Shown: piece by piece, positions 45,626-53,302 of the stretch
Layout of the letters: every line of letters begins with the position of its first letter
Position numbering within the stretch: the stretch's first letter is position 1
Position numbers and translations under genes: made by a program
Assembly: GCA_947499255.1 (NCBI GenBank)
Contig: CANMNF010000001.1
Coordinates: forward strand, 744,001-808,000
Origin: an uncultured Sphingomonadaceae bacterium
Lineage (GTDB): Bacteria; Pseudomonadota; Alphaproteobacteria; Sphingomonadales; Sphingomonadaceae
DNA length: 64,000 bases
Direction of reading: 5' to 3'
The notes under the pieces: generated by a model
Seen by the model: the letters and a program-made list of their open reading frames with translations, nothing else
Told to the model about the DNA's origin: nothing
Databases searched by the model: none

Positions 45626-45803
45626 GCTCTCTCGTGGCTGTTTGAACCTACCATATTGTCCCATGAACGGGGTAAAGATATGGTTAATATTTCGTTTATT
45701 TTGAGCCTCTTGCACGCCTAGAAAGTGCCAATTTCGGCCATTTGCACAAGTGCGGCGCTCTGCCCTGCCATCACGGCTCCAGTCACAACGACCGGAGACC
45801 GCA

Positions 45804-46115
45804 ATGCTTTCGATTTTCTACAAAACCAAACCGCCAGCGCCCGATGAAGGGGTCGGCTCGGGTGCACTTGATGCCATCGTGAATGATGCCAAGGCGATGC
45901 GCCCGCTCTCGAAGACTCAGGCCCGTCGCTATGCGCGCGCCAAAGCGACAAAGCGCCAGTCCGTGCGCGATGTGCTGATCGAGAGTGCGGGCCATCTCGA
46001 TGAAGAGCTTGTCAGCGGCTTCGCCGAAATCCGCGCTCTGCAAGATGATCCGCTGCCGCTTGTCACTGATACCGGAGCGGACGTGTTCGCGCATCTCAAC
46101 AAGGCGACAGGCTGA
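45804..46115 (+). CDS. Small protein of the element's membrane gene group
   Basis: A 103-residue protein starting at an ATG preceded by GGAGA. It has a basic central stretch (SKTQARRYARAKATKRQSVRDVL) and a helical C-terminus, with no membrane segment. It begins a plus-strand series of genes that ends at the 47805 terminator. No family is recognised. Confidence 0.6.
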   Translation: MLSIFYKTKPPAPDEGVGSGALDAIVNDAKAMRPLSKTQARRYARAKATKRQSVRDVLIESAGHLDEELVSGFAEIRALQDDPLPLVTDTGADVFAHLNKATG

Positions 46116-46156
46116 GTAACAGCGAGCCATCCCTCAAACATCGAAAGGAGCCAGCT

Positions 46157-47095
46157 ATGTCTGCTCTCACATCATCATCCTATTTCGACCAAGTGGTTTA
46201 CGTGAAGAACGCGATGGTCTCGGCTGAAAAAGCAAAGGCCGCTGCCGTTCAAGTGCTTGGCGTCGTCGGCTTGCTTGGCGGTGTCATGCTTGGCCTCGGC
46301 GCATTTGAAGTGTCGGTGGGCTTCACCATCATGGATGCGGTCTTCGGGCCGGAATTGCCGAGCGAACCCACGCCTCTGTCGATCATCATTCTCGGCTTTG
46401 CCACGATTGTTGGCGTGGTTGGCTATCATGGCCTCAAGCACCAGCATCCCGATCACAGGGCGTTCAGACTATTGGAGCGCACTGCGCCTTACCTGCTCGT
46501 GCTGTTCTTCCTGACGCTTGTCGGGATTTATGCGCTGCACGAAGTGGTCGGCGGTGCGGGGTACGCACCTGCCTTTGATGCGAGCGATCCGCTTGCGGTG
46601 CCGATATCGGACGGCAGCGGCGCGTCCACATTCTTCAGCGTAATGACAGGCCTTGCTCTTGGCGGGCTGGTGATCGTCAATCTGGTGGTGATCCATACAT
46701 TACTAGAAGCGATTTCCGAGCGCCTGCCACAGGCTCTTGCAAAGCTGAAGAATGCTCGCCGCACGCTGAAGGTGGGGAACAAATTCCTGAACGATCTGAA
46801 GTGCCGCCTGGCGGTCGCCCGCGAGATGTACGCGTTGGTGATGGCCGATCCCGTCAGTGAGGCTGAAGAAGCGGTCAGCGAGATCGAGCAGGCTATCGCC
46901 CCAACTTTGCAGGAATTGAACAAGATCAAGCTGCTCGGTGGTTCGCAGAATGCATCGCCGGACCACCTGATGGCACAGCGCTCGCCCGATTTGCCGCGCC
47001 CGCTGCCCGATTCCAGCGCCATCGCGACTTATGTCGCGCAGCTCGAAGCCGATCTTGCCGCGCTGCCTGCCGACCTCAAGCCCATCTTTAAATAA
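46157..47095 (+). CDS. Polytopic membrane protein with coiled-coil tail
   Basis: A 312-residue protein starting after AAAGGAG. Four hydrophobic segments occupy about residues 30-190 (VLGVVGLLGGVMLGLGAF, LSIIILGFATIVGVVGYHG, YLLVLFFLTLVGIYALH, GLALGGLVIVNLVVIHTLL). A C-terminal cytoplasmic coiled coil follows (EAEEAVSEIEQAIAPTLQELNKIK). It sits between a small soluble protein and a VWA-like lipoprotein in one operon. It could be a membrane component for transfer or for an envelope function; I recognise no family. Confidence 0.65.
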   Translation: MSALTSSSYFDQVVYVKNAMVSAEKAKAAAVQVLGVVGLLGGVMLGLGAFEVSVGFTIMDAVFGPELPSEPTPLSIIILGFATIVGVVGYHGLKHQHPDHRAFRLLERTAPYLLVLFFLTLVGIYALHEVVGGAGYAPAFDASDPLAVPISDGSGASTFFSVMTGLALGGLVIVNLVVIHTLLEAISERLPQALAKLKNARRTLKVGNKFLNDLKCRLAVAREMYALVMADPVSEAEEAVSEIEQAIAPTLQELNKIKLLGGSQNASPDHLMAQRSPDLPRPLPDSSAIATYVAQLEADLAALPADLKPIFK

Positions 47096-47110
47096 GCGGA
47101 GAATTCAATC

Positions 47111-47773
47111 ATGACCACAAAGCTCTTTATTACCGCCGCCACGCTCGCTCTCGTCGGTTGTTCGCAGGAACAAGCCGCGCCGATTGTCTATCCGACCGAA
47201 CATATTCGGATCGATAATAGCGATTCTAATCTTGTTGCCAGCGATCCCGAGTTCGCCCGCGTGGTTGCGCGGCGGCTTGCCTCGCGTATCTCGGGACTGA
47301 AGCCTGGAACCTTCGTTGAGCTGCGCAGCTTCGGCGATGTGAATGGCGATAATAATCTGCGTTATGTGCGTCAGATTCTTCCGAGGAGTTATCCGGCGGA
47401 TAGGGTAGCGCGTGAGGTTGCCGAGACCATCATCGCCAATGCCGAAAACGGCGGCGGCACTCAAGGCAGCACGGAGATCATTGCCGAACTGACATGGGGC
47501 GAGTTTGATTGCGGCGCTGGTGATGGCATCATCTTGCTTTCCGATGGCATCCCCACAGGCCAGATCACTTCACAGCAAGCGGTATTGGATGGAGGCGAGG
47601 CGCTGCCGGAGCCCAATTCGGGCGTGCTTGATGGCTGTTCGGTGTCCATCTGGGGGCTGGGCCGCACGCAAGATTCACAACTGACATCGCCCCAGATCAA
47701 CAATCTGCGCGCTGCGTGGGAGGCATGGATGCAGATCGCAGGTGCCGAGTTCACAGCGATCACCAATCCCTGA
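47111..47773 (+). CDS. Lipoprotein with VWA-like fold
   Basis: A 220-residue protein with a signal peptide and lipobox LVGC. The mature part has the layout of a von Willebrand A domain: a first strand with DNSDS (the D-x-S-x-S metal site), a later GGGTQGSTEI segment carrying the likely threonine ligand, and LLSDGIPTG with the distal Asp. An intact metal site suggests binding to a partner protein. It is the last gene before a strong terminator, downstream of the four-helix membrane protein. Confidence 0.65.
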   Translation: MTTKLFITAATLALVGCSQEQAAPIVYPTEHIRIDNSDSNLVASDPEFARVVARRLASRISGLKPGTFVELRSFGDVNGDNNLRYVRQILPRSYPADRVAREVAETIIANAENGGGTQGSTEIIAELTWGEFDCGAGDGIILLSDGIPTGQITSQQAVLDGGEALPEPNSGVLDGCSVSIWGLGRTQDSQLTSPQINNLRAAWEAWMQIAGAEFTAITNP

Positions 47774-47804
47774 CCGCTACCGCTTGGTAAAGGTGAGCAA
47801 CAGA

Positions 47805-47834
47805 GGGCCGCTCCACGTTGGAGCGGCCCTTTTT
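47805..47834 (+). terminator. Strong Rho-independent terminator
   Basis: A perfect 11-bp stem, GGGCCGCTCCA (47805-47815) and TGGAGCGGCCC (47819-47829), has a 3-base loop and five T residues directly after it. It closes the operon ending with the VWA-like lipoprotein. Confidence 0.92.
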
Positions 47835-47919
47835 GCGGCATTTGCACAAAGAATGCCTGCCGCGCCTGTAGCGTGGTCCGAAATCATACCACCGTTCTTT
47901 CATTTCAAAGGAGCCCACG

Positions 47920-48198
47920 ATGCGCCAGCACGACCAACAGTCGAGCCCATTTGAAACAGCCACAACGGTCATCGGTTATGTCGCTGGTGCCATTGTCGCG
48001 TTCTTTGGTTGGCCGGCCGTGTTTGCAGGGTCGATTGCCACGGTCGAGGCCTATGCGGCAACGCATTACGCCTTCGTGCCATCCTCGCTTCTCACGGGCT
48101 TTTGGGGTCTGTTGATTCTCTTCGGCCTGTTCGGGGTGACGGCTTTGATCGTCACGCTGGCCATTCAACTGACACTCAAAGCTGCGGGCCGTCTTTGA
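47920..48198 (+). CDS. Small two-helix membrane protein, putative membrane part of the coupling protein
   Basis: A 92-residue protein after a good AAAGGAG site. Two hydrophobic segments (TTVIGYVAGAIVAFFGWPAVFAG and LLTGFWGLLILFGLFGVTALIV) are joined by a short periplasmic loop, and the rest is minimal. Typical VirD4 proteins start with just such a two-helix hairpin, which the ATPase encoded seven bases downstream lacks. I infer that the two together form one coupling complex. Confidence 0.65.
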   Translation: MRQHDQQSSPFETATTVIGYVAGAIVAFFGWPAVFAGSIATVEAYAATHYAFVPSSLLTGFWGLLILFGLFGVTALIVTLAIQLTLKAAGRL

Positions 48199-48205
48199 GG
48201 GCGAG

Positions 48206-49813
48206 ATGACCATGCCTCCAGATAATGAGCAGCATCTCTATGGTTCTGCTGAATGGGCGATAGAGCGGGCGATTGCGAAGGCCGGATATTACAAAAAAGA
48301 CGAGCGCGGCCTTTATCTCGGCACGGCCTATGGGCGAGAGTTACTTTGGAACGGTGAAGGAGCGGTTCTCTGCGTAGCCCCTCCGAGAGCGGGCAAGTTT
48401 ACTGGCTTCGGGGCTTACAATTGCCTGACGGGCTACTCGCAAGGCAGCAATAAGGTCTTCTTCAGCCCTAAATACGAAGAGGCCGTGGTCGGGTTCGACC
48501 AGACCGCAGAAGAGCGGCGATGTTGGTATGTCAGTACCACCGAGCGTTATGGCCTCCCGCGTCACCGTGTGAACCCTGTCGGGCATATCCACGAAGACAG
48601 CCCTACGCTTGAAGATGATGTGCAGGCTATATGCAAGGATGCACTTCCCGAGTCGGGCGGTGGCAATGCGAAATACTTCGAGCTTACAGGCCAGCGCGTT
48701 TTCGAGGCCTTCGGCCTAACCATTGCCGAATGGGATGGCGAACTTACACTTCCGGCGATTGCCGATGCTGCCAACGCTGTCATGGGAGACGATGGGGCCT
48801 GGGAGCACTTCGCAGAGCATATGCGCTTGTCGCGCTTTGCCAAAGTACGCGCCGTTGAAGCCGAGATTTCCGCAGGAAAAGCTTCGGGCAGCAACGCCTT
48901 CTACGGCGTAATTTCTGAAGTGCAGAATGCACTCTCCGCATTGTCCGTCTCGAACGTTCGAGAAGCTTTCAGCCCGCCTTTTGACTTCACGCTTGAAGAG
49001 TTTGTCACCATGCCGAATTGCAATCTCTATCTTGGTCCCGAGGCCGAATTCATCAAATCGCAAAAGCTAATCTGGCGCACGTTGATAAGCTCAATTGCCA
49101 CGCTCAAGCGCCGCCATATCGACGCGCCCAAGATCGATTTGCATATGGACGAAATCGTTTTGCTCGCGCCATTTCCCATGCTCGGCGATCTGGTCAATTT
49201 CGCGCCTGGATATGGCCTGCGCACGATCCTCGTGACTCAGACCCTTCGCCAATTAGATCAACTGTTTGAGCATGGCCGTGAAGTCATTACTGGCGGGGTC
49301 GCTGTCGAAATGCATATCGGCGTGAACAACGTTGATACGGCTCGCATTTTATCTGAGCGTCTCGGAACGCAGACGGTCTACTACGACGAAGACCTTGCTC
49401 GCGATCAGGCTGCGCTCGAAGCCAAACGCGCTGCCGATAGCCTGCTCTCTGGCGGTGATCCGTTTAAGGCGGGCATGGAACAAAAGCACTTCGCCAAGGC
49501 TGCGCAGCACCGCAGTCGCCGATCAAGAAAGTTGCTCGATACCGAGCAACTTCTGCACCTCCCCAAGGGCGAAGGCATTATCTTCGCTGATGGGATGCCG
49601 CATCCGATCTATGCGCAGTTCCCGCCATATTTCGAGCAGCGTCGGCTTGCTGGAAGGTTTCTGCCGTCTCCCTTCTTCCCACCCGCAGACCGTGTCCGCG
49701 TGAAGAGTTGGCTGTGGCATCGTTGGCGTAAAGTCCATCGCGGCCCGCCGCCGCCTGAATTCGCGGCATTTCCACAATATCACGATCACGACCACCTATG
49801 GGTGGGCAAGTGA
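48206..49813 (+). CDS. VirD4/TraG-type coupling ATPase without membrane anchor
   Basis: A 535-residue ATPase that would deliver the relaxase-DNA complex to a type IV secretion channel. The Walker A motif is APPRAGKFTG (58-67), a variant of the usual P-x-x-SGKG form. A Walker B-like LHMDEIVLL lies near residue 315, and VTQTLRQLDQL matches the conserved TraG/VirD4 motif III region. The N-terminal membrane helices of the family are missing; a two-helix protein is encoded directly upstream. No channel genes are present in the element. Confidence 0.85.
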   Translation: MTMPPDNEQHLYGSAEWAIERAIAKAGYYKKDERGLYLGTAYGRELLWNGEGAVLCVAPPRAGKFTGFGAYNCLTGYSQGSNKVFFSPKYEEAVVGFDQTAEERRCWYVSTTERYGLPRHRVNPVGHIHEDSPTLEDDVQAICKDALPESGGGNAKYFELTGQRVFEAFGLTIAEWDGELTLPAIADAANAVMGDDGAWEHFAEHMRLSRFAKVRAVEAEISAGKASGSNAFYGVISEVQNALSALSVSNVREAFSPPFDFTLEEFVTMPNCNLYLGPEAEFIKSQKLIWRTLISSIATLKRRHIDAPKIDLHMDEIVLLAPFPMLGDLVNFAPGYGLRTILVTQTLRQLDQLFEHGREVITGGVAVEMHIGVNNVDTARILSERLGTQTVYYDEDLARDQAALEAKRAADSLLSGGDPFKAGMEQKHFAKAAQHRSRRSRKLLDTEQLLHLPKGEGIIFADGMPHPIYAQFPPYFEQRRLAGRFLPSPFFPPADRVRVKSWLWHRWRKVHRGPPPPEFAAFPQYHDHDHLWVGK

Positions 49814-49837
49814 TCGCATCTGCAAGGAAACCAGCCC

Positions 49838-50230
49838 ATGCCGACAGACAACGCAAATACCCCAAAGCGCCCGAACCTTTGGCGGGAATGGGACAAGGTG
49901 ATGGACGATCCATCCAATCCCGTTGCCCGCCAATATCGCCGTAACAGTGATGAGAGCCGCAAAATCGATCAGGCCATCCACAAGACGCCTGTATCGCGGC
50001 TGCAGATCGACCAATTGAAAGCCCAACGCTTGGTTCCGCGCGCGCAGGCTACTCTTACGCCAACCGGGCAGATGCATACCTACGCAGTCACTTCGCTCGA
50101 AGCGGTCCGCGAAAGAAAAATCGGTTTTGGGGAAAAGCGGCTTGGCCGCTTGGAAGGCGAAGCCCTGCGAGGCTTTGAACGCACACAGGGCCGATTTTTG
50201 ACCCCACGCCGAAGCGGCCCATCGCGCTGA
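49838..50230 (+). CDS. Small basic protein downstream of the coupling ATPase
   Basis: A 130-residue, Arg/Gln-rich soluble protein (LEGEALRGFERTQGRFLTPRRSGPSR at the end). It starts 24 bases after the ATPase gene and is probably co-transcribed with it. I recognise no domain. The basic character would fit nucleic-acid contact, which is inference. Confidence 0.6.
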   Translation: MPTDNANTPKRPNLWREWDKVMDDPSNPVARQYRRNSDESRKIDQAIHKTPVSRLQIDQLKAQRLVPRAQATLTPTGQMHTYAVTSLEAVRERKIGFGEKRLGRLEGEALRGFERTQGRFLTPRRSGPSR

Positions 50231-50265
50231 CTTGCTGTTTTAGAAAATGACAAAATGGGAATTCT

Positions 50266-50280
50266 GTTCTACTTTTGTTC
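50266..50280. promoter_or_regulatory. SOS (LexA) box 1, GTTC-N7-GTTC
   Basis: GTTC-TACTTTT-GTTC exactly matches the alphaproteobacterial LexA operator GTTC-N7-GTTC. It lies 66 bases before the start at 50346. The same 7-base spacer, with one change, occurs in box 2, so the two look like a duplicated operator. LexA is established to bind this motif in alphaproteobacteria; binding here is inferred. Confidence 0.8.
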
Positions 50281-50345
50281 TATTTTGCCTGAAGGATTCA
50301 GGAGAGCCAAACACCCCCAAAACCAAACCCCGAAAGGACCCCAAT

Positions 50346-50657
50346 ATGACCGACCAAGAGCCCGAAAAGAAACGCCCTCAGAATTTGCGCGAAGGTAGCC
50401 TCAACCTCGCTGTCTGGCGCAATGCCACCGAGAAAGGCACGCGCTTTAATACAGAGCTGACACGCAGCTATTGCGATGCCGATGGCCAATGGCACAAAAC
50501 GCATACGCTGCGCGAACAAGACCAGCTTACCGCCAGCAATCTCCAACGACGCGGCCACGACTATATCACACGCCAGAAGCAAGAGCTGGCGCGCCAGCAA
50601 CGCGTTAGCCAGCAAGGCCAATCGCAGGATCGGGGGCCGCGAGGACCATCGCGCTGA
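50346..50657 (+). CDS. Small protein under an SOS box
   Basis: A 103-residue protein after AAAGGA. Residues of about 17-65 (GSLNLAVWRNATEKGTRFNTELTRSYCDADGQWHKT, in parts) form a beta-rich unit of a type often found on plasmids and elements, similar to single-domain plasmid proteins of unknown function; the tail is a Gln/Arg-rich helix. A LexA-type box lies in its leader, so it may be induced by DNA damage. Confidence 0.6.
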   Translation: MTDQEPEKKRPQNLREGSLNLAVWRNATEKGTRFNTELTRSYCDADGQWHKTHTLREQDQLTASNLQRRGHDYITRQKQELARQQRVSQQGQSQDRGPRGPSR

Positions 50658-50700
50658 TCAAATAAGTTGAAGATTTCTCTAGGCAAATCTCAAAATAAAT

Positions 50701-50715
50701 GTTCTACTTTCGTTC
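50701..50715. promoter_or_regulatory. SOS (LexA) box 2, GTTC-N7-GTTC
   Basis: GTTC-TACTTTC-GTTC is a second perfect alphaproteobacterial LexA operator. It lies 78 bases before the start at 50793, which leads into the serine recombinase gene. Placement suggests that recombination of the element is under SOS control. Confidence 0.8.
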
Positions 50716-50792
50716 TCATTTCTCGGGCGCAATGGTGCGCTTGAGAAAACGAAGGGGACATGGATGGACCGATAACGAAAGGAGCGACAGGC

Positions 50793-51131
50793 ATGACGCA
50801 CGCACCCGACCCAACTATTGATGAGTGCTTCGCTTTGCGAGCCTCGTCCACTGGCGACAACGCGCCTGTTCTCTCCATCGATCTCGGCAAATACCAGCAT
50901 TTCATGGAAGGCTTCGATTACACCGAAGAACAAGCCCGTGAATGCATGGCGATCATATATCAGCTCATGCAGACCGCTGCCGATTGCAAACTCGGCATTG
51001 AGATTGCTCCAACAGCTTGTGGATCAATCGAACAAATTGCTGCTGAGGCCGTCAGTGAGCACGTTAGTATGGTAGAATACGGGCATCACAACATTCAAAC
51101 GGCATTCGAGCACGCGGTGCGGGAGGGATAG
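50793..51131 (+). CDS. Small protein co-transcribed with the serine recombinase
   Basis: A 112-residue acidic protein; the ATG at 50793 follows AAAGGAG at eight bases and is preferred over 50760. It is helical (TEEQARECMAIIYQLMQTAAD) with no recognised family. It ends two bases before the recombinase gene and shares the second LexA-type box, so a role as a directionality or regulatory factor for recombination is possible but unproven. Confidence 0.65.
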   Translation: MTHAPDPTIDECFALRASSTGDNAPVLSIDLGKYQHFMEGFDYTEEQARECMAIIYQLMQTAADCKLGIEIAPTACGSIEQIAAEAVSEHVSMVEYGHHNIQTAFEHAVREG

Positions 51132-51133
51132 CT

Positions 51134-52729
51134 ATGGGAGACATACAAAAGAGCAAATACCTTAAACAACGCGACCAGCATCATGGGCTGACCGAGGCCG
51201 TGATCTATGCGCGCGTCTCGTCGAAGAAGCAGGCTAAAAATAATGGCCTGCAATCGCAAGAAACTCGCTGCCGCGAGTATGCGCGCGGCAAATACAACGT
51301 CATTGCGGTATTTCAAGACGATGTATCAGGATCGACGGCGAACCGTGCGGGCATGAATGCCCTGCTCGCTTTTCTCAAGAGCCGTCGCAAAGACCCCGTA
51401 GTAATTTTGCTGGACGATGTGTCCAGGCTTGCCCGAGACGTCGATCTTCACCGCGAGCTTAAGCGCAAAATTCGCGCGCTGCACTGCCACCTTGAAACCC
51501 CCAGCTACGTTTTTCGAGATGACCCTGACAGCGAGTTCGGAGAGATGCTCCAAGCGGGAGTGGCTGAACAGATGCGCCGCAAGAATGCGGAGCAAACGTT
51601 CAACCGCATGCGTGCAGTTCTGCTTAATGGCTATTGGCCGTTTCAGCCTCCGCGCGGTTACAAGCGCCCAAACATTAAAGGCATGAAGTCCGCCCTTGTG
51701 CGCGATGAACCGATTGCCAGCATAATAGCCGACGCGATGATAAAATTCTCATCCGGTCACCTAGAGACCCAAGCCGAGGTCAAGCGCTACCTTGAAAGTC
51801 AGCCTGCTTTCCCGAAATGCTTGCCCAACGGCACGATCCGCAATCAGCGCGTCAAAGAAATGCTCACCCGCGTGATTTACGCAGGATACATCGAGCATGC
51901 ACCTTGGGATGTATCGCTGCGCAAAGCGCATCATGACCCTATCATCGATCTGGCGACGTTCGAGCAGATTCAGGAGCGCTTGAACGGCAAGGCCAAACTT
52001 CCCGCACGTGCTGACCTCAATGAAGCCTTCCCGCTGCGGGGCTTCCTACTGTGTGGCTGTTGCAGCAGGCCGATGACGGCAAACTTCTCAAAGGGCCGTT
52101 CCAAAACATACGCCTACTACCTGTGTCAGCGCCCTGACTGCGACGCCCAAGGAAAGTCGATCAATCGCGATATGGTTCATAAGGAGTTCGAAGCCATCAT
52201 CGAAGGCTTACAGCCCCGTCCTGAGCTAATCGCTATGGCCAAGGCCATGTTCAGGGATATTTGGGAGCAACGCCTCCTGAGCGCCAAGCAGCAAGCCTCC
52301 AAGGTGAAATCAGACATCAAGAAGCTGGATGCAAAAATTTCCGGTCTGCTTGATCGTATTGTGGATGCGCAAAGTGACACGGTTGTCGGAGCGTATGAGA
52401 AGCGCATTACCGAGCTCGAACGCGAGAAGCAGGTACTGACCGAAAGCAGCGCAAAAACGACGCGCTCGAAGCCTGACTTCGAGCGGAGCTTTCGAACCGC
52501 AATCACCTTTCTCGCAAACCCGCAGAAACTCTGGATTCACGGCAACCTGACCGCGAAGCGGACCCTGCTGAAACTCGCATTTTCAGATAAACTGACACTC
52601 GACCGCGAAACGGGTCTTCGAACCGCCCAAGCCTCTCTACCCTTTAGAGTTTTAAGCTTGGACCATCCCCAGTGTAAAATGGCGCGCCCGACAGGATTCG
52701 AACCTGTGGCCCCCAGATTAGGAATCTGA
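51134..52729 (+). CDS. Large serine recombinase (integrase/excisionase of the element)
   Basis: A 531-residue large serine recombinase. The N-terminal catalytic domain has AVIYARVSSKKQ with nucleophile Ser29 or Ser30 and DDVSRLARD. A recombinase domain follows (PFQPPRGYKRP, VIYAGYIEH), then a zinc ribbon (CGCCSRPM with LCQRPDC) and a coiled coil. The last residues (ARPTGFEPVAPRLGI) are encoded inside the tRNA-Arg gene read on the opposite strand, so the C-terminus was completed by the insertion site. This places the element end within or beside the tRNA. Two LexA-type boxes lie upstream. Confidence 0.88.
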   Translation: MGDIQKSKYLKQRDQHHGLTEAVIYARVSSKKQAKNNGLQSQETRCREYARGKYNVIAVFQDDVSGSTANRAGMNALLAFLKSRRKDPVVILLDDVSRLARDVDLHRELKRKIRALHCHLETPSYVFRDDPDSEFGEMLQAGVAEQMRRKNAEQTFNRMRAVLLNGYWPFQPPRGYKRPNIKGMKSALVRDEPIASIIADAMIKFSSGHLETQAEVKRYLESQPAFPKCLPNGTIRNQRVKEMLTRVIYAGYIEHAPWDVSLRKAHHDPIIDLATFEQIQERLNGKAKLPARADLNEAFPLRGFLLCGCCSRPMTANFSKGRSKTYAYYLCQRPDCDAQGKSINRDMVHKEFEAIIEGLQPRPELIAMAKAMFRDIWEQRLLSAKQQASKVKSDIKKLDAKISGLLDRIVDAQSDTVVGAYEKRITELEREKQVLTESSAKTTRSKPDFERSFRTAITFLANPQKLWIHGNLTAKRTLLKLAFSDKLTLDRETGLRTAQASLPFRVLSLDHPQCKMARPTGFEPVAPRLGI

Positions 52730-52756
52730 TGCTCTATCCGACTGAGCTACGGGCGC
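52680..52756 (-). tRNA. tRNA-Arg (anticodon CCT)
   Basis: On the minus strand from 52756, the acceptor GCGCCCG pairs with CGGGCGC. The D arm is AGCTCAGTCGGATAGAGC, the anticodon loop TTCCTAA gives CCT at 52720-52722, the T arm is ACAGG-TTCGAAT-CCTGT, and an encoded CCA lies at 52680-52682. The mobile element adjoins its 3' end and the serine recombinase frame overlaps it by 50 bases, yet the tRNA remains intact. Confidence 0.97.
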
Positions 52757-52796
52757 CTTCACTGCGCGCCTTAAATCGCAGCAAGGCACAAGGCAA

Positions 52797-53294
52797 TCAG
52801 TTCAGTTCGTCTGGCGGAGCGACAGGCAGAGGCAGAGGCGCAATCGCGATGCCTTCATCGATCAACTCGGCGGCTTCTTCGCGCGTCGCTTCGCCGTGGA
52901 TCGCTTTGGCGTCACCTTCGCCATAATGGATTTTGCGCGATTCTTCAGCGAATTTACGGCCGACCCATTTGCTGTTTTTCAACGCCTTGGCCTGCGCATC
53001 GGCAAGTTTGGAAATCGCCTCTTTCACTTCGGCTGGCATTTCCCCATTGCTCACAGGCGCGATCGGCACGTCAGTCGGTTCTGCCTCGGCAGTAGATGCC
53101 GCCGGTCGCTCAACCCTCAGCTGGCTACCTTTCTTGCCGACTGAAGGCGCCATAGGAGCCTTTTCCACCGCATCAGAACCGCAAGCGGGGCATATCATCA
53201 AGCCGCTCGCCTTTTGTTCAGCAAAATCATCTGAAGAGCCGAACCAGCCTTCAAACACATGTCCATTGTCGCAGCAGAGGTCGAATACAATCAT
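52797..53294 (-). CDS. DUF1178 family protein
   Basis: A 165-residue protein of the DUF1178 family, found mainly in alpha- and betaproteobacteria. It starts MIVFDLCCDNGHVFEGWFGS, with a CxxxH pair, followed by CPACGS; these Cys residues probably hold a zinc ion. The C-terminus has the family's KWVGRKFAEESRKIHYGE segment. Function is unknown. It follows the amidase gene by eight bases and probably belongs to the glutaredoxin-amidase transcript. Confidence 0.9.
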   Translation of the reverse strand: MIVFDLCCDNGHVFEGWFGSSDDFAEQKASGLMICPACGSDAVEKAPMAPSVGKKGSQLRVERPAASTAEAEPTDVPIAPVSNGEMPAEVKEAISKLADAQAKALKNSKWVGRKFAEESRKIHYGEGDAKAIHGEATREEAAELIDEGIAIAPLPLPVAPPDELN

Positions 53295-53302
53295 TGCGCC
53301 GC

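Larger units (their letters stand above)
33950..52730. mobile_element. Integrative mobilizable element at tRNA-Arg(CCT), ends approximate
   Basis: About 19 kb containing mobC, relaxase, orphan methyltransferase, coupling ATPase, a tyrosine and a large serine recombinase, plus cargo. It abuts the 3' side of a tRNA-Arg gene that the serine recombinase frame enters. Chromosomal housekeeping genes resume immediately beyond. No VirB/Tra channel genes are seen, so it is probably mobilizable rather than self-transmissible. The left end lies somewhere between 33575 and 33954; I found no copy of the tRNA 3' end there, consistent with the short core sites of serine recombinases. Cargo genes at 36.9-42.7 kb look more AT-rich than the backbone. 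Confidence 0.75.
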
